From the NCBI GenBank assembly GCA_023419535.1, contig JAEZXX010000073.1, forward strand, positions 1-64,000: a DNA stretch of 64,000 nt, read 5' to 3'. Made by a program: the position numbers and the translations under genes. The notes below the pieces were generated by a model, which saw only the letters and a program-made list of their open reading frames with translations, was not told where the DNA came from and made no database searches. This DNA comes from Pseudomonadota bacterium. GTDB taxonomy: Bacteria > Pseudomonadota > Alphaproteobacteria > Rhizobiales > Rhizobiaceae. Below, piece after piece: positions 33,557-44,476 of the stretch; the stretch's first letter is position 1, and each line of letters begins with the position of its first letter.

Positions 33557-34777
33557 ATGAACGGAACAGGCACGATCGCGAGCATACGACCGGCCGGGAC
33601 GGGAACGGATGTCATCTACGACGCGCTCGTTGCCATCCGCTCGCATCTGAAGATGGAGGTTGCCTATTTCTCCGAGTTCGTGGGGGATCGGTCGGTCTTC
33701 CGCCGGGTGGACGCGCCGGGGTTGGAGCACCTGATCAAGGAGGGCGACAGCCAGAGCCTCGACGACGTCTATTGCAACCATATCCTGGAAGGCCGCCTTC
33801 CCGAACTGATCGCCGACACATCCGCCGAGCCCGTCGCCCAGGCCATGCCGATCACCGGCGCGGTGCCCATCGGCTCGCACGCCTCCGTCCCGATCCGCTA
33901 TCCTGACGGGCGGCCCTACGGCATGTTCTGCTGCCTCTCGCCGCGCCCGAACCCGACCTTGAACGAGCGCGATCTGGAGATGATGCGCGTCTTCGCCGGG
34001 CTGGCCACGCGTCAGCTCCATCTCGAGCTGGAGGAGGAGCAGGCCAGCCACGACCGCCGCCGGCTCGTCGAGGCGGTGATCGAGGACGAGGCGTTCAACA
34101 TCGTCTACCAGCCGATCGTCGATCTGGCCTCGATGCGGACCGTGTCCTTCGAGGCGCTGACGCGGTTTCGCAAGGAGCCCTACCGCTCGCCCGATCACTG
34201 GTTCGCCGACGCGGCTGCGGTCGGTCTCGGGCTCGAGATGGAACTGGCGGCGATCCGCGCGGCGATCGCGGCCTTTCCGCGGCTTCCCAAGGACGCAAGC
34301 CTTTCGGTCAACGCCTCGCCCGGGGTGGTGACGTCCGGGCTGCTCGAAGCCAGTCTCGACGCCCGCCATCTCGATCGCACGATCGTCGAGATCACGGAAC
34401 ATGCGCAGGTCGACGACTACGCCGCGCTGCGTACGGCGCTCGATCCGTTGATTCGAAAGGGCGTCAAGATCGCGGTCGACGACGCGGGCGCGGGCTTTTC
34501 GGGGCTGCGGCACATCGTTCAGATCGCGCCCGACATCATCAAGATGGACATGAGCCTGACGCGCGGCATCGACGAGGACAGGGCCCGCCGGGCGCTCGCG
34601 AGCGCCATGGTCTATTACGGACGGGAGACGGGCGCGGCGGTGGTGGCGGAGGGCATCGAGACCGAGGGCGAGCTTCTCACGCTCAAGCTGCTCGGCATCC
34701 ATCGCGGACAGGGCTACCTTCTCGGCCGTCCGGGAGCGCTTCCCGCGCCGGCCGCAAAGCGGACCGCCGTCGCCTGA
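33557..34777 (+). CDS. GAF-EAL domain cyclic-di-GMP phosphodiesterase
   Basis: A 406-residue soluble protein. A GAF-like sensor covers about residues 15-160 (with HASVPIRYPDGRPYG), and an EAL domain covers about 165-395. The key EAL residues all appear present: FEALTRF, SVNAS, EITEH, DDAGAGFSGL, DIIKMD, VAEGIE and GQGYLLGRP. It should therefore hydrolyse cyclic-di-GMP to pGpG. There is no GGDEF domain and no membrane segment, so the GAF domain presumably senses a cytoplasmic ligand. Its stop faces the DUF2794 gene stop, 3 bases away. Confidence 0.9.
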   Translation: MNGTGTIASIRPAGTGTDVIYDALVAIRSHLKMEVAYFSEFVGDRSVFRRVDAPGLEHLIKEGDSQSLDDVYCNHILEGRLPELIADTSAEPVAQAMPITGAVPIGSHASVPIRYPDGRPYGMFCCLSPRPNPTLNERDLEMMRVFAGLATRQLHLELEEEQASHDRRRLVEAVIEDEAFNIVYQPIVDLASMRTVSFEALTRFRKEPYRSPDHWFADAAAVGLGLEMELAAIRAAIAAFPRLPKDASLSVNASPGVVTSGLLEASLDARHLDRTIVEITEHAQVDDYAALRTALDPLIRKGVKIAVDDAGAGFSGLRHIVQIAPDIIKMDMSLTRGIDEDRARRALASAMVYYGRETGAAVVAEGIETEGELLTLKLLGIHRGQGYLLGRPGALPAPAAKRTAVA

Positions 34778-34780
34778 CGA

Positions 34781-35143
34781 TCAGTCGGAAACGACGCGCA
34801 GACTCCGGTCGAAGACGCGCAGGACCTGCGCGAGGTCCGCGCCGCGCTTCATCACCAGGCCACCGGCCGCGATGACGCTGTAAGCCCCCTGGCGCCGCGC
34901 GAGCTTCGGGTTCTTCTCGACGCGGAAGATGGGCATCTCCGACGAACGGCGGAAGATCGAGAAGACGGCGCTGTCGGGTCGCATGTCGATCGCATAGTCC
35001 CGCCATTCGCCGGCGGCGACCATCCGGCCGTAGACGCGCAGGATTTCCGACAGCTCGCGCCGGTCGAAGGAGACGATGGGGCTGGCGTTCTCCCGCCGGA
35101 CCTGGGCGAGGTCGATGGGACCGGATGCGGCATCGAAACTCAA
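34781..35143 (-). CDS. DUF2794 domain protein
   Basis: A 120-residue soluble protein. It matches the alphaproteobacterial DUF2794 pattern through VSFDRRELSEIL, YGRMVAAGEWRDYAIDM, SEMPIFRVEKNPKLARRQGAY (recognised by EKNPKLARRQG) and the end LAQVLRVFDRSLRVV. The function is unknown. The start is TTG at 35143, with GAGGA 8 bases upstream; the open frame extends about 55 codons further with low-complexity arginine-rich sequence that is unlikely to be real. In related genomes this gene lies near the DUF1223 and aconitase genes, as here. Confidence 0.85.
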   Translation of the reverse strand: MSFDAASGPIDLAQVRRENASPIVSFDRRELSEILRVYGRMVAAGEWRDYAIDMRPDSAVFSIFRRSSEMPIFRVEKNPKLARRQGAYSVIAAGGLVMKRGADLAQVLRVFDRSLRVVSD

Positions 35144-35439
35144 ACGGCACGTCCTCGTCTGTCTGAAGCGCCGCCTTCGTCCCTGGGACGCTGGACGCCC
35201 GCTCGCTTCGATCCTTCGCGCCGGACGCTGTCGGCGCCGGGTCTTCCCGCGCTCGGTCTCGACGGCCCCGGGGGCGCCCGACGCGCGATGCACGCTTCCC
35301 ACCGGCATCGTCTCATCAAAACGTCGTCTTGCCTACCGGATGTCGCTCCCATCACTTGCGGCGGCCAACGTTCCGACCCTGAGCGTTCCGATCTCGAGCC
35401 AGAACGTCCGGGGCCGGCCGAGGTTGCGGCAGCTGCGTC
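35144..35439. other. Intergenic region between DUF1223 and DUF2794 genes
   Basis: About 296 bases with no credible gene. Frames here are arginine- and proline-rich shadows. It should contain the promoter of the DUF2794 gene, but I see no convincing -35/-10 pair. Confidence 0.35.
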
Positions 35440-36324
35440 TCAGAGCGCCAGCGAGGCCGCGGCGAGGATCGGTCCGGGCGAGCCGTCCTCGTCCATCGCC
35501 TGGAGCAGGACCGCGCAGCCGGTCGCGCCCGCCTCGATGCCGCCCAGCGTCGCGATCGGCATGTCGAGCTCGATGGACCTGCCGTTCATCTTCCCGACGA
35601 CCTGCCAGTCGTTGACCGAATGGCTGTTGACCAGATGGCGTCCGGCATTGTCGCCGCGCTCGACGCGGGTGGCGGTCGTGGCGCGGTAGGTGACGAGGAT
35701 GAGCACGGTCTGTCCCGGTGCTTCGGCGGGCGCGTCCGCCTCGATGTGAAGGGTCGAGCCGACCTTCGACAGGCGAAGCTCGACCGCCGCGGAGCGGGTC
35801 GGGAGCCGGGCCTCCGACAGGGCGGCCGCGATCGCGGAGCGGTCGACGTCGTCGATCTCGCGCTCCCCGTTGACGATCGCCTGCGGCGTGAAGACCGAGC
35901 GATGCCCGATCGCCTTGGCGTAGGCGCGCTGGCGTTCGGAGTTGCGGGGCGAGCCGAGGGGATCCTTCCAGCCGATATAGTCCCAATAGTCGACATGATA
36001 GGACAAGGCGAGCAGCCTGGGGTCGGCCGACAGCGCCGTCAGCGTCTCGTCGGCCGCCGGGCAGGAGGCGCAGCCCTGGCTGGTGAAGAGCTCGATGACG
36101 CCGTCGATCGCGGTCGAGGACGCGGCGCCTTCGGCAAGATGGGCCTCGGCGAAAGGTGCCGAGGAGGCAGGGGCCTGTGCCGAGGCGGGGACAGCGGCGA
36201 GGAGGGAGGCGGCGACGACGGCTGCGACGGCACCGCGCAAGGGACGCGGCCTTCGTCCTTCCCGGAAAAGGCGCACGTCGGTCCGCACCGGCGAAAACCG
36301 CGCGTGACCTGCCGGGCTACGCAT
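35440..36324 (-). CDS. DUF1223 domain protein (thioredoxin-like, exported)
   Basis: A 294-residue protein. An N-terminal arginine-rich stretch and hydrophobic segment (AVAAVVAASLLAAVPASAQA) form a signal peptide at about residues 32-50. The DUF1223 core starts IELFTSQGCASCPAAD, whose CASC is a CxxC redox pair in a thioredoxin-like fold. YHVDYWDYIGWKDPLGS and TPQAIVNG are further family landmarks. A role in periplasmic disulphide chemistry is likely but unproven. It lies between acnA and DUF2794, close to the ccm cluster, which also needs thiol chemistry. The start is uncertain, since GTG codons lie downstream. Confidence 0.82.
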   Translation of the reverse strand: MRSPAGHARFSPVRTDVRLFREGRRPRPLRGAVAAVVAASLLAAVPASAQAPASSAPFAEAHLAEGAASSTAIDGVIELFTSQGCASCPAADETLTALSADPRLLALSYHVDYWDYIGWKDPLGSPRNSERQRAYAKAIGHRSVFTPQAIVNGEREIDDVDRSAIAAALSEARLPTRSAAVELRLSKVGSTLHIEADAPAEAPGQTVLILVTYRATTATRVERGDNAGRHLVNSHSVNDWQVVGKMNGRSIELDMPIATLGGIEAGATGCAVLLQAMDEDGSPGPILAAASLAL

Positions 36325-36455
36325 CGGGCCGTCCGTGAACCGGATCCGGCTCGCGAGGCGATGCTGGCGTGCGCCCGGGGCGCTTCGGTTCGTGTCGGCT
36401 CATCAGGCAAGCTTAGTATGGCGACCGGGCTGCCAGCCAGTCAATTGGAAGTGAC

Positions 36456-36485
36456 GGGAGGCGCGCGAACCGACGCGCGCCCCCC
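36456..36485 (-). terminator. Stem-loop after acnA
   Basis: On the reverse strand a 12-bp stem (one G-T wobble) of GC-rich sequence encloses a 6-base loop. It starts 9 bases past the acnA stop. The sequence after it, GTCACTTCC, is only weakly T-rich. Confidence 0.55.
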
Positions 36486-36494
36486 GTCGGATCG

Positions 36495-39257
<2,763 letters not shown>

Positions 39258-39604
39258 GGGGGCTCATTCCTTCCCGAACCAAGTGGTGTCCGAAAGGCGA
39301 ACGCCCTGCGTACCCTGGCCGGGAGGCCGGGGCTGCCGGAAGATGCGGGTACGACCATTTCCGCCCGTCCGCCTCGCGGCCTTTGCGAAGGCCACATGAG
39401 ATCGGCGCTATGACATCCGCGCCGGTCGCTGGCGCGGTTGGGTCGCCTTATAGGCAAGTTTGTAATGGCTATAAAGGGGTGCGGACGCCTTCGTATACGA
39501 AATCGGAGCGGGCCGGACCGGCGCTTGCGCCGTCCCTTGCCTTTCGCCGCCGCGCTGAACAAGAAGGGCACGTTCGAAACCATGGGAAGGGCGAACGGGA
39601 CGGC
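39258..39604. promoter_or_regulatory. Divergent regulatory region between acnA and ccmA
   Basis: 347 bases without a gene. An AT-richer patch (39447-39475) contains CTTATAG and CTATAAAG in opposite orientation, each resembling a -10 box, about 190 bases from acnA and 130 from ccmA. A perfect 12-bp palindrome follows at 39490-39501. Well-matched -35 boxes at the right spacing are not evident, so transcription starts cannot be assigned. Confidence 0.4.
39490..39501. promoter_or_regulatory. 12-bp palindrome, candidate operator
   Basis: TTCGTATACGAA is a perfect palindrome in an otherwise GC-rich stretch, about 104 bases upstream of ccmA. Its form suits a dimeric repressor, but the binding protein is unknown. 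Confidence 0.35.
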
Positions 39605-40255
39605 ATGTCCGGGGTCGGGATCATCTGCGAGGGACTGGCGACGGGCCGTTCCGGCGAGCCCCTGTCGGAGCCGTTCGACCTGACGGTCCGCACCGGAGAG
39701 GCCCTGGTCCTGACGGGCGCGAACGGCAGCGGCAAGTCGACGCTGCTCCGAACGCTGGCGGGGCTCCTGCAGCCCTATTCCGGGACCGTCCGCATCGAGA
39801 ACGGGCTGGCGCCGGACGGCGAGCCCGCGACGCGCGTGGCCGATGCCGCGCACTATCTCGGCCACCGCAACGCGATGAAGGCCGGAGCGACGCTCCGCGA
39901 CAACCTCGTCCTCTGGCACCGGCTGCTGGGCGGCCGCGGGGCCGGCAGCCAGGAGGCCGTGTCCCTCGCCCTCGAGACGGTCGGGCTCGCCAGGCTCTGC
40001 GACCTTCTCCTCGGCCATCTCTCCGCCGGGCAGCAGCGCCGCGCCGCGCTCGCACGCCTTCTCCTCGTACCCCGTGCCGTCTGGCTTCTCGACGAACCGA
40101 CGGGTGCCCTCGACGACGCCTCGCGCGCACGCTTCGCGGCCATGGCGAAAGCGCATCTGGCGGATGGCGGCCTTCTCGTCGCGGCGACCCATCAGCCCCT
40201 CGGCATCGAGGGGCGCACGCTCGACCTCTCCGCCCTGCGGCCGAAGGCGGCCTGA
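39605..40255 (+). CDS. ccmA: Heme exporter ATP-binding protein CcmA
   Basis: A 216-residue ABC ATPase of the cytochrome c maturation system I. Walker A GANGSGKST is near residue 40, the signature LSAGQQRR near 140, and Walker B ends in WLLDEPTGALDD. With CcmB and CcmC it drives release of heme-loaded CcmE. ATG at 39605 gives the usual length. Its stop and the ccmB start share one base (TGATG), which indicates translational coupling. Divergent from acnA. Confidence 0.93.
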   Translation: MSGVGIICEGLATGRSGEPLSEPFDLTVRTGEALVLTGANGSGKSTLLRTLAGLLQPYSGTVRIENGLAPDGEPATRVADAAHYLGHRNAMKAGATLRDNLVLWHRLLGGRGAGSQEAVSLALETVGLARLCDLLLGHLSAGQQRRAALARLLLVPRAVWLLDEPTGALDDASRARFAAMAKAHLADGGLLVAATHQPLGIEGRTLDLSALRPKAA

Positions 40256-40908
40256 TGGGGGCGCTCTTCAGGCGCGATCTGTCCGCCCATCTGTCCGGCG
40301 GGGCGGCGACGGGCCTCGTCTTCTTCCTCGCGCTCGTCGCCACGCTTCCCTTCGCCATCGGGCCCGACCTTCCCCTCCTGTCGCGGATCGGCCCGGGGAT
40401 CCTCTGGGTCGGCGCGCTCCTCTCGACGCTGCTCTCGCTCGACCGCCTGTTCCAGGCCGACCGGGAGGACGGAACGCTCGACCTTCTCCTGACGGGGCCG
40501 GCCCCGCTGCCGCTCGTCGTCTTCGCCAAATGCGCGGCGCTCTGGTGCGGGGCCGTCGCGCCTCTCGTCGCCGCGAGCCCGCTGCTCGGTCTGTTCCTGG
40601 CCCTCGAGCCCGCGGCGCTCGGCACCGTCGCGCTCTCGCTCCTGATCGGCACGCCGGCCCTCGTCTTCATCGGTGCGGTGGGGGCTGCGCTCGCGGTCTC
40701 GCTGCCGCGCGGCGGACTGCTCGTCTCGGTCCTCGTTCTGCCGCTCGCGATCCCGGTCCTCATCTTCGGCGTCTCGGCCGCGCGCGCCTCCGGCGAGACG
40801 GACGCTCCGTTCGCCGCACCCCTGATGATCCTTTGCGCACTCTCTCTCCTCTTCGCGGTCGTCGGCCCTCTCGCCGCCGCGGCCGCTCTTCGTGCCTGCG
40901 ACGACTGA
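40255..40908 (+). CDS. ccmB: Heme exporter membrane protein CcmB
   Basis: A 217-residue membrane protein with six hydrophobic helices. RRDLSAHLSGG at the N-terminus and the LDRLFQADREDGTLDLLLTGP segment (marked by DREDGTLD) in the first cytoplasmic loop are family signatures. It forms the membrane part of the CcmAB complex. Coupled to ccmA by a one-base overlap. The following gene is not ccmC but an acetyltransferase gene, whose start is 10 bases past the ccmB stop. Confidence 0.92.
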   Translation: MGALFRRDLSAHLSGGAATGLVFFLALVATLPFAIGPDLPLLSRIGPGILWVGALLSTLLSLDRLFQADREDGTLDLLLTGPAPLPLVVFAKCAALWCGAVAPLVAASPLLGLFLALEPAALGTVALSLLIGTPALVFIGAVGAALAVSLPRGGLLVSVLVLPLAIPVLIFGVSAARASGETDAPFAAPLMILCALSLLFAVVGPLAAAAALRACDD

Positions 40909-40918
40909 AGGAACCGCC

Positions 40919-41389
40919 ATGCCACTCGCGGACGGATACGAACTGCGCCTCGAAATCCCGTCGGTGGAGGACTTCCGGCGTCTTCGCGAGGTCACGGGAC
41001 TCTCGACCAAGACGCAGGAGGCGGCCGCCCTCGGCCTGCCGAACTCCTGGGCCTCGGCCATCATCGTGCGGGAAGGCCGAACCGTCGCGATGGGCCGCGT
41101 CATCGGCGACGGCGGCTGCCATTTCCAGATCGTCGACATGGCGGTGGAGCCGGCCGAGCAGGGGCGGGGCCTCGGCAAGGCGATCTTTTCCGCGCTGATG
41201 GACGAATTGAACGCCCGCGCACCAAAGAGCGCCTATGTCAGCCTGATCGCGGACGGCGACGCGCAGCATCTCTACGCGAAGTTCGGCTTCAAATCGGTCA
41301 TGCCCGCGTCGATCGGCATGGCGCAGTGGATCGGCGGCAAGCCCCCGCGCTCGCCGCTCGCACCGCCGGCCGAGCCGGAGGGGTCCTGA
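40919..41389 (+). CDS. GNAT N-acetyltransferase inside the ccm cluster
   Basis: A 156-residue single-domain acetyltransferase. The acetyl-CoA loop is EQGRGLGKAIF near residue 84, preceded by IVDMAVEP. YVSLIADGDAQHLYAKFGF, marked by DAQHLYAKFGF, completes the fold. It has a good AAGGA site 6 bases before ATG at 40919 and lies 10 bases after ccmB, 67 bases before ccmC, all on one strand, so it is almost certainly co-transcribed with ccm genes. Acetyltransferases are not part of the known maturation pathway. It may be a passenger or may act on a nearby product. Substrate unknown. Confidence 0.85.
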   Translation: MPLADGYELRLEIPSVEDFRRLREVTGLSTKTQEAAALGLPNSWASAIIVREGRTVAMGRVIGDGGCHFQIVDMAVEPAEQGRGLGKAIFSALMDELNARAPKSAYVSLIADGDAQHLYAKFGFKSVMPASIGMAQWIGGKPPRSPLAPPAEPEGS

Positions 41390-41456
41390 TCCCCTGCGGC
41401 CTTCGTGATCACAGGCTCGATTGCGGGGCGGCCCTGGAGGCATTAGAACGCCTCGC

Positions 41457-42212
41457 ATGAGCGACATCGCCGCAAAGGGCTGGAGCGTTTCCGCGCTCGC
41501 CAACCCGACCCGCTTCATGGGCCTGTCGGGCGCGGTGCAGCCCTATGCCTACGGCGTCGCGCTCCTCGTCCTCACCGTAGGCGTCGCGCTCGGCCTGACG
41601 GTTCCGCCCGACTACCAGCAGGGCTCGACGGTCCGGATCATGTTCGTCCACGTGCCCTTCGCCTGGGCCTCGATGATGGTCTGGGCGGTGATGAGCGTCT
41701 CGGCGCTCGGCGTCCTCGTCTGGCGCCATCCGCTGGCCGAGGTCGCGATCAAGGCGGCCGCGCCGATCGGGGCGGTTTTTACCGCGCTCGCACTCTTCAC
41801 CGGTTCGGTCTGGGGCCGGCCGATGTGGGGCACGTGGTGGGTCTGGGATGCGCGGCTGACGAGCGTCTTCGTCCTGTTCCTGATGTATCTCGGGCTGATC
41901 GGCCTCTCCCGCGCCTTCGAGGACCCCGCGAAGGCCGGCCGGCCCTCGGCCATCCTCGTCCTCGTCGGCCTCGTGAACCTGCCGATCATCAAGTTCTCGG
42001 TGGACTGGTGGAACACGCTGCACCAGCCGGCCAGCGTGCTTCGCGCCGCCGGCCCGGCCATGCCGGCGGTCTACCTCACCCCGCTGCTCCTGACCGCGCT
42101 CGGAATCTCGCTCCTCTTCCTTGCCCTGCATCTGACGGGCATGCGCACCGAGATCCGCCGCCGCCGCGTCCACGCGCTGTCGCGCCGCGCCGCGCGCGGG
42201 GCGGAGGGCTGA
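41457..42212 (+). CDS. ccmC: Heme handling protein CcmC
   Basis: A 251-residue membrane protein with six helices. The heme-binding tryptophan-rich motif reads WGTWWVWDARLTS near residue 125, flanked by a periplasmic histidine in IMFVHVPFAW and a second in WNTLHQPAS. It transfers heme to the chaperone CcmE. ATG at 41457 was chosen for MSDIAAKGWS; a GGAGG is 16 bases upstream, which is far, and the frame opens 12 codons earlier. ccmD starts 2 bases past its stop. Confidence 0.93.
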   Translation: MSDIAAKGWSVSALANPTRFMGLSGAVQPYAYGVALLVLTVGVALGLTVPPDYQQGSTVRIMFVHVPFAWASMMVWAVMSVSALGVLVWRHPLAEVAIKAAAPIGAVFTALALFTGSVWGRPMWGTWWVWDARLTSVFVLFLMYLGLIGLSRAFEDPAKAGRPSAILVLVGLVNLPIIKFSVDWWNTLHQPASVLRAAGPAMPAVYLTPLLLTALGISLLFLALHLTGMRTEIRRRRVHALSRRAARGAEG

Positions 42213-42214
42213 CC

Positions 42215-42373
42215 ATGGCCGATCCCTATCTCGCCTATGTGACGTCCGCCTACGCGGTTTCGGCGCTGGCGCTCGCGGGCCTCGCGGTCTGGACGCATCT
42301 CGACGGACGGACCGCCAAGCGACGGCTCGAACGTCTGGAAGCCGAGCGGACCGACAAGGTGCCGCGCCCGTGA
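42215..42373 (+). CDS. ccmD: Heme exporter small subunit CcmD
   Basis: A 52-residue membrane peptide with one helix at about residues 5-25 (AYVTSAYAVSALALAGLAVW) and a highly charged cytoplasmic tail (RRLERLEAERTDK). CcmD stabilises the CcmABC-CcmE complex and helps release holo-CcmE. GGAGG 7 bases upstream of ATG 42215 supports the start. The stop overlaps the ccmG GTG start by four bases (GTGA). Position between ccmC and ccmG is canonical. Confidence 0.9.
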   Translation: MADPYLAYVTSAYAVSALALAGLAVWTHLDGRTAKRRLERLEAERTDKVPRP

Positions 42374-42951
42374 CGGAGACGACCGCGACGCCCCGTCGGT
42401 GCCGGCCGTGGCTCGCGCTCCTGCCGATCGTCGTCTTCGGCGCGCTTGCACTCGTGTTCCTGACGCAGCTCGTCTCCGGGCGGGACCCGCAGGCGCTGCC
42501 CTCGGTCCTGATCGGGCGCGACGCACCCGCGACCAGCCTGCCGCCGCTCCAAGGGCTCGCGTTGCCGGGACTGGAAATTCCGAAGGGCGGCACGGGCCGG
42601 CCGCTCCTCGTCAACGTCTTCGCGTCCTGGTGCGGGCCGTGCCGGGTCGAGCACCCCATGCTGATGGATCTGACGGACGATCCGCGCCTCGATCTCGTGG
42701 CCATCAACTATAAGGACCGGCCGGAACAGGCGCTGTCCTTCCTGAACGAGCTCGGCAACCCGTTCGCAGAGGTCGGCGTCGACGGTTCGGGCTCGGCGAC
42801 GATCGACTGGGGCGTCTACGGCGTTCCCGAGACCTTCCTCGTCTCGGCGGACGGCACGATCCTGTGGAAGCACACCGGGCCCCTGTCCGACGCCTCGGTG
42901 CGAGACGGGCTGATCCCAGCCCTCGAAGCGGCTGCGCCGCCGCTGGGCTGA
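42370..42951 (+). CDS. ccmG: Thiol:disulfide interchange protein CcmG (DsbE)
   Basis: A 193-residue periplasmic thioredoxin-fold protein. A membrane anchor lies at about residues 13-35. The active site is ASWCGPCRVEHP near residue 85, and the cis-proline loop is YGVPETFLV, as in CcmG. It reduces the heme-binding cysteines of apocytochrome c. The start is GTG at 42370, coupled to ccmD. The cluster ends here: ccmE, ccmF and ccmH are not in the window and must lie elsewhere. Confidence 0.92.
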   Translation: MTETTATPRRCRPWLALLPIVVFGALALVFLTQLVSGRDPQALPSVLIGRDAPATSLPPLQGLALPGLEIPKGGTGRPLLVNVFASWCGPCRVEHPMLMDLTDDPRLDLVAINYKDRPEQALSFLNELGNPFAEVGVDGSGSATIDWGVYGVPETFLVSADGTILWKHTGPLSDASVRDGLIPALEAAAPPLG

Positions 42952-43010
42952 TTCCCGCCCTGCCGCATCCATCGTCCGACGCCGAAGCGAACACGTTTCG
43001 GCCGGCAATC

Positions 43011-43142
43011 TCAAACGCAGAACGAGAAGATGCCGTCGCGCCAGATTTCGGTGCCGTGCGCGTCCCAGGCCCAAAGGCCGAGGACGACGGCGAGAAGCGC
43101 CGCGCCGTGCAGCAGGATCGAAGTGCGATTCGACACGATCAT
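43011..43142 (-). CDS. 43-residue membrane peptide coupled to an MFS gene
   Basis: A single hydrophobic helix (residues 6-26, SILLHGAALLAVVLGLWAWD) is followed by a short polar tail ending in IFSFCV, with one cysteine. Its ATG overlaps the stop of the MFS transporter gene by four bases, the same coupling seen in true operons in this window. I do not recognise a family. It could be a small subunit or regulator of the transporter, in the way that micropeptides adjust membrane pumps, but this is inference. It ends 59 bases from the convergent ccmG. Confidence 0.55.
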   Translation of the reverse strand: MIVSNRTSILLHGAALLAVVLGLWAWDAHGTEIWRDGIFSFCV

Positions 43143-44368
43143 CGTGCGCCCTCCATCGAAAGCCGGGCCAGCGGCGCGTCCCGGATCGGCCAGTTGACGA
43201 TGCCGGCCAGAATGGCGAGCGCGATCGAGGCCGTCCAGGCCCAGTCGTAGGATCCCGTCCAGGCATAGGCGAGACCGGCGCCCCAGGCGCCGAAGAACGC
43301 GCCGATCTGGTGGAACATGAAGACGATGCCGAACAGCGTCGAGAGGTAGCGCACGCCGAAGATCTGGCCGACGAGCCCGCTCGTCAGCGGCACCGTGCCG
43401 AGCCAGAGGAAACCCATGGCGCAGGCGAAGAGCGTCGCCGAAAGCGGCGTGAAGGGCAGCGCGAGGAAGATCGCCATCGTCACCCCGCGGGCGAGATAGA
43501 TGCCGGACAGGACGTACTTCTTGCGCAGCCGGTCGGCCGAGACGCCGAAGACGTAGGACCCGAGGATGTTGAAGAGCCCGATCAGCGCCAGCGCCCGCGC
43601 GCCGATCGCCGGGTCGAGCCCCCGGTCGGAGAGGAAGGCGGGCAGGTGCGTCGCGACGAACGCGATGTGGAAGCCGCAGACGAAGAAGCCGGCGTTGAGG
43701 AGCCAGAAGCCGGAATGCCCGCTCGCCTCGCGCAGCGCCTGTCCGAAGCTCTGCGCGGGACCGGCGCTTGCCCGGGCGGCGGGACGGCCCGAGATGCCGA
43801 TCGCCAGAGCCGCCATGGTCGCGGTCAGGCCCGCGAAGATCATCAGCGTCTCGCGCCAGCCGTAGGACGCGATCAGCCCCTGCGCGACGGGCACGACGAG
43901 GAACTGGCCGAAGGAGCCGCCGGCGGTGACGATGCCGGTCGCCAGGCCCCGCTTCTCCGGCGGCACGGCGCGCGCGGCGGCGCCGATCACGACGACGAAG
44001 GTCACGCCCGTCATCGCGAGCCCCGCCAGGAAGCCGAGCGTGACGTTGAGGCCGAGGGCCGATGCCGAGAAGGCGGCCAGGACGAGAGCGGCCGTATAGA
44101 TCAGGGCGCCCGCCGCGGCGACCCGGCCCGCCCCGTGGCGGTCGGCCAGCGCCCCGACGAAGGGCTGGGCAAGGCCGAGGATCAGGTTCTGGATGGCGAT
44201 GGCGAGCCCGAAGGCCTCGCGGCCGACGCCGATGTCGAACTCGATCGGGCGCAGGAACAGGCCGAAGGACTGGCGCACGCCCATGGCGATGGTGACGATG
44301 GCCGCGGCACAGGCCAGAACGATCCACGGGCTGCGGACGATGGAGGGAGGCGTCATGGGAGCGGCCAT
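43139..44368 (-). CDS. MFS transporter (oxalate/formate or monocarboxylate-like group)
   Basis: A 409-residue major facilitator with 12 helices. The first helix contains GVRQSFGLFLRPIEFD, the loop 2-3 motif is VGALADRHGAGRV, and the second half has FGVSADRLRKKYVL. The N-terminal RQSFGLF pattern is common in the group that resembles oxalate/formate and monocarboxylate carriers. The substrate is unknown. The start is ATG 44368 or the in-frame ATG 44356; neither has a clear ribosome site. It is coupled to a 43-residue peptide gene downstream and divergent from mmcB. Confidence 0.82.
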   Translation of the reverse strand: MAAPMTPPSIVRSPWIVLACAAAIVTIAMGVRQSFGLFLRPIEFDIGVGREAFGLAIAIQNLILGLAQPFVGALADRHGAGRVAAAGALIYTAALVLAAFSASALGLNVTLGFLAGLAMTGVTFVVVIGAAARAVPPEKRGLATGIVTAGGSFGQFLVVPVAQGLIASYGWRETLMIFAGLTATMAALAIGISGRPAARASAGPAQSFGQALREASGHSGFWLLNAGFFVCGFHIAFVATHLPAFLSDRGLDPAIGARALALIGLFNILGSYVFGVSADRLRKKYVLSGIYLARGVTMAIFLALPFTPLSATLFACAMGFLWLGTVPLTSGLVGQIFGVRYLSTLFGIVFMFHQIGAFFGAWGAGLAYAWTGSYDWAWTASIALAILAGIVNWPIRDAPLARLSMEGAR

Positions 44369-44476
44369 TCCAGAGGCGTGAGCGGCGAGTCTAATCCGCT
44401 TTCGACGCGGGCGCGAGCCTGCCGACGGCCGCCCGGCGAGTCCGGCCCTGTTCGCCTTTCGTGCTTGATTCGCCCC

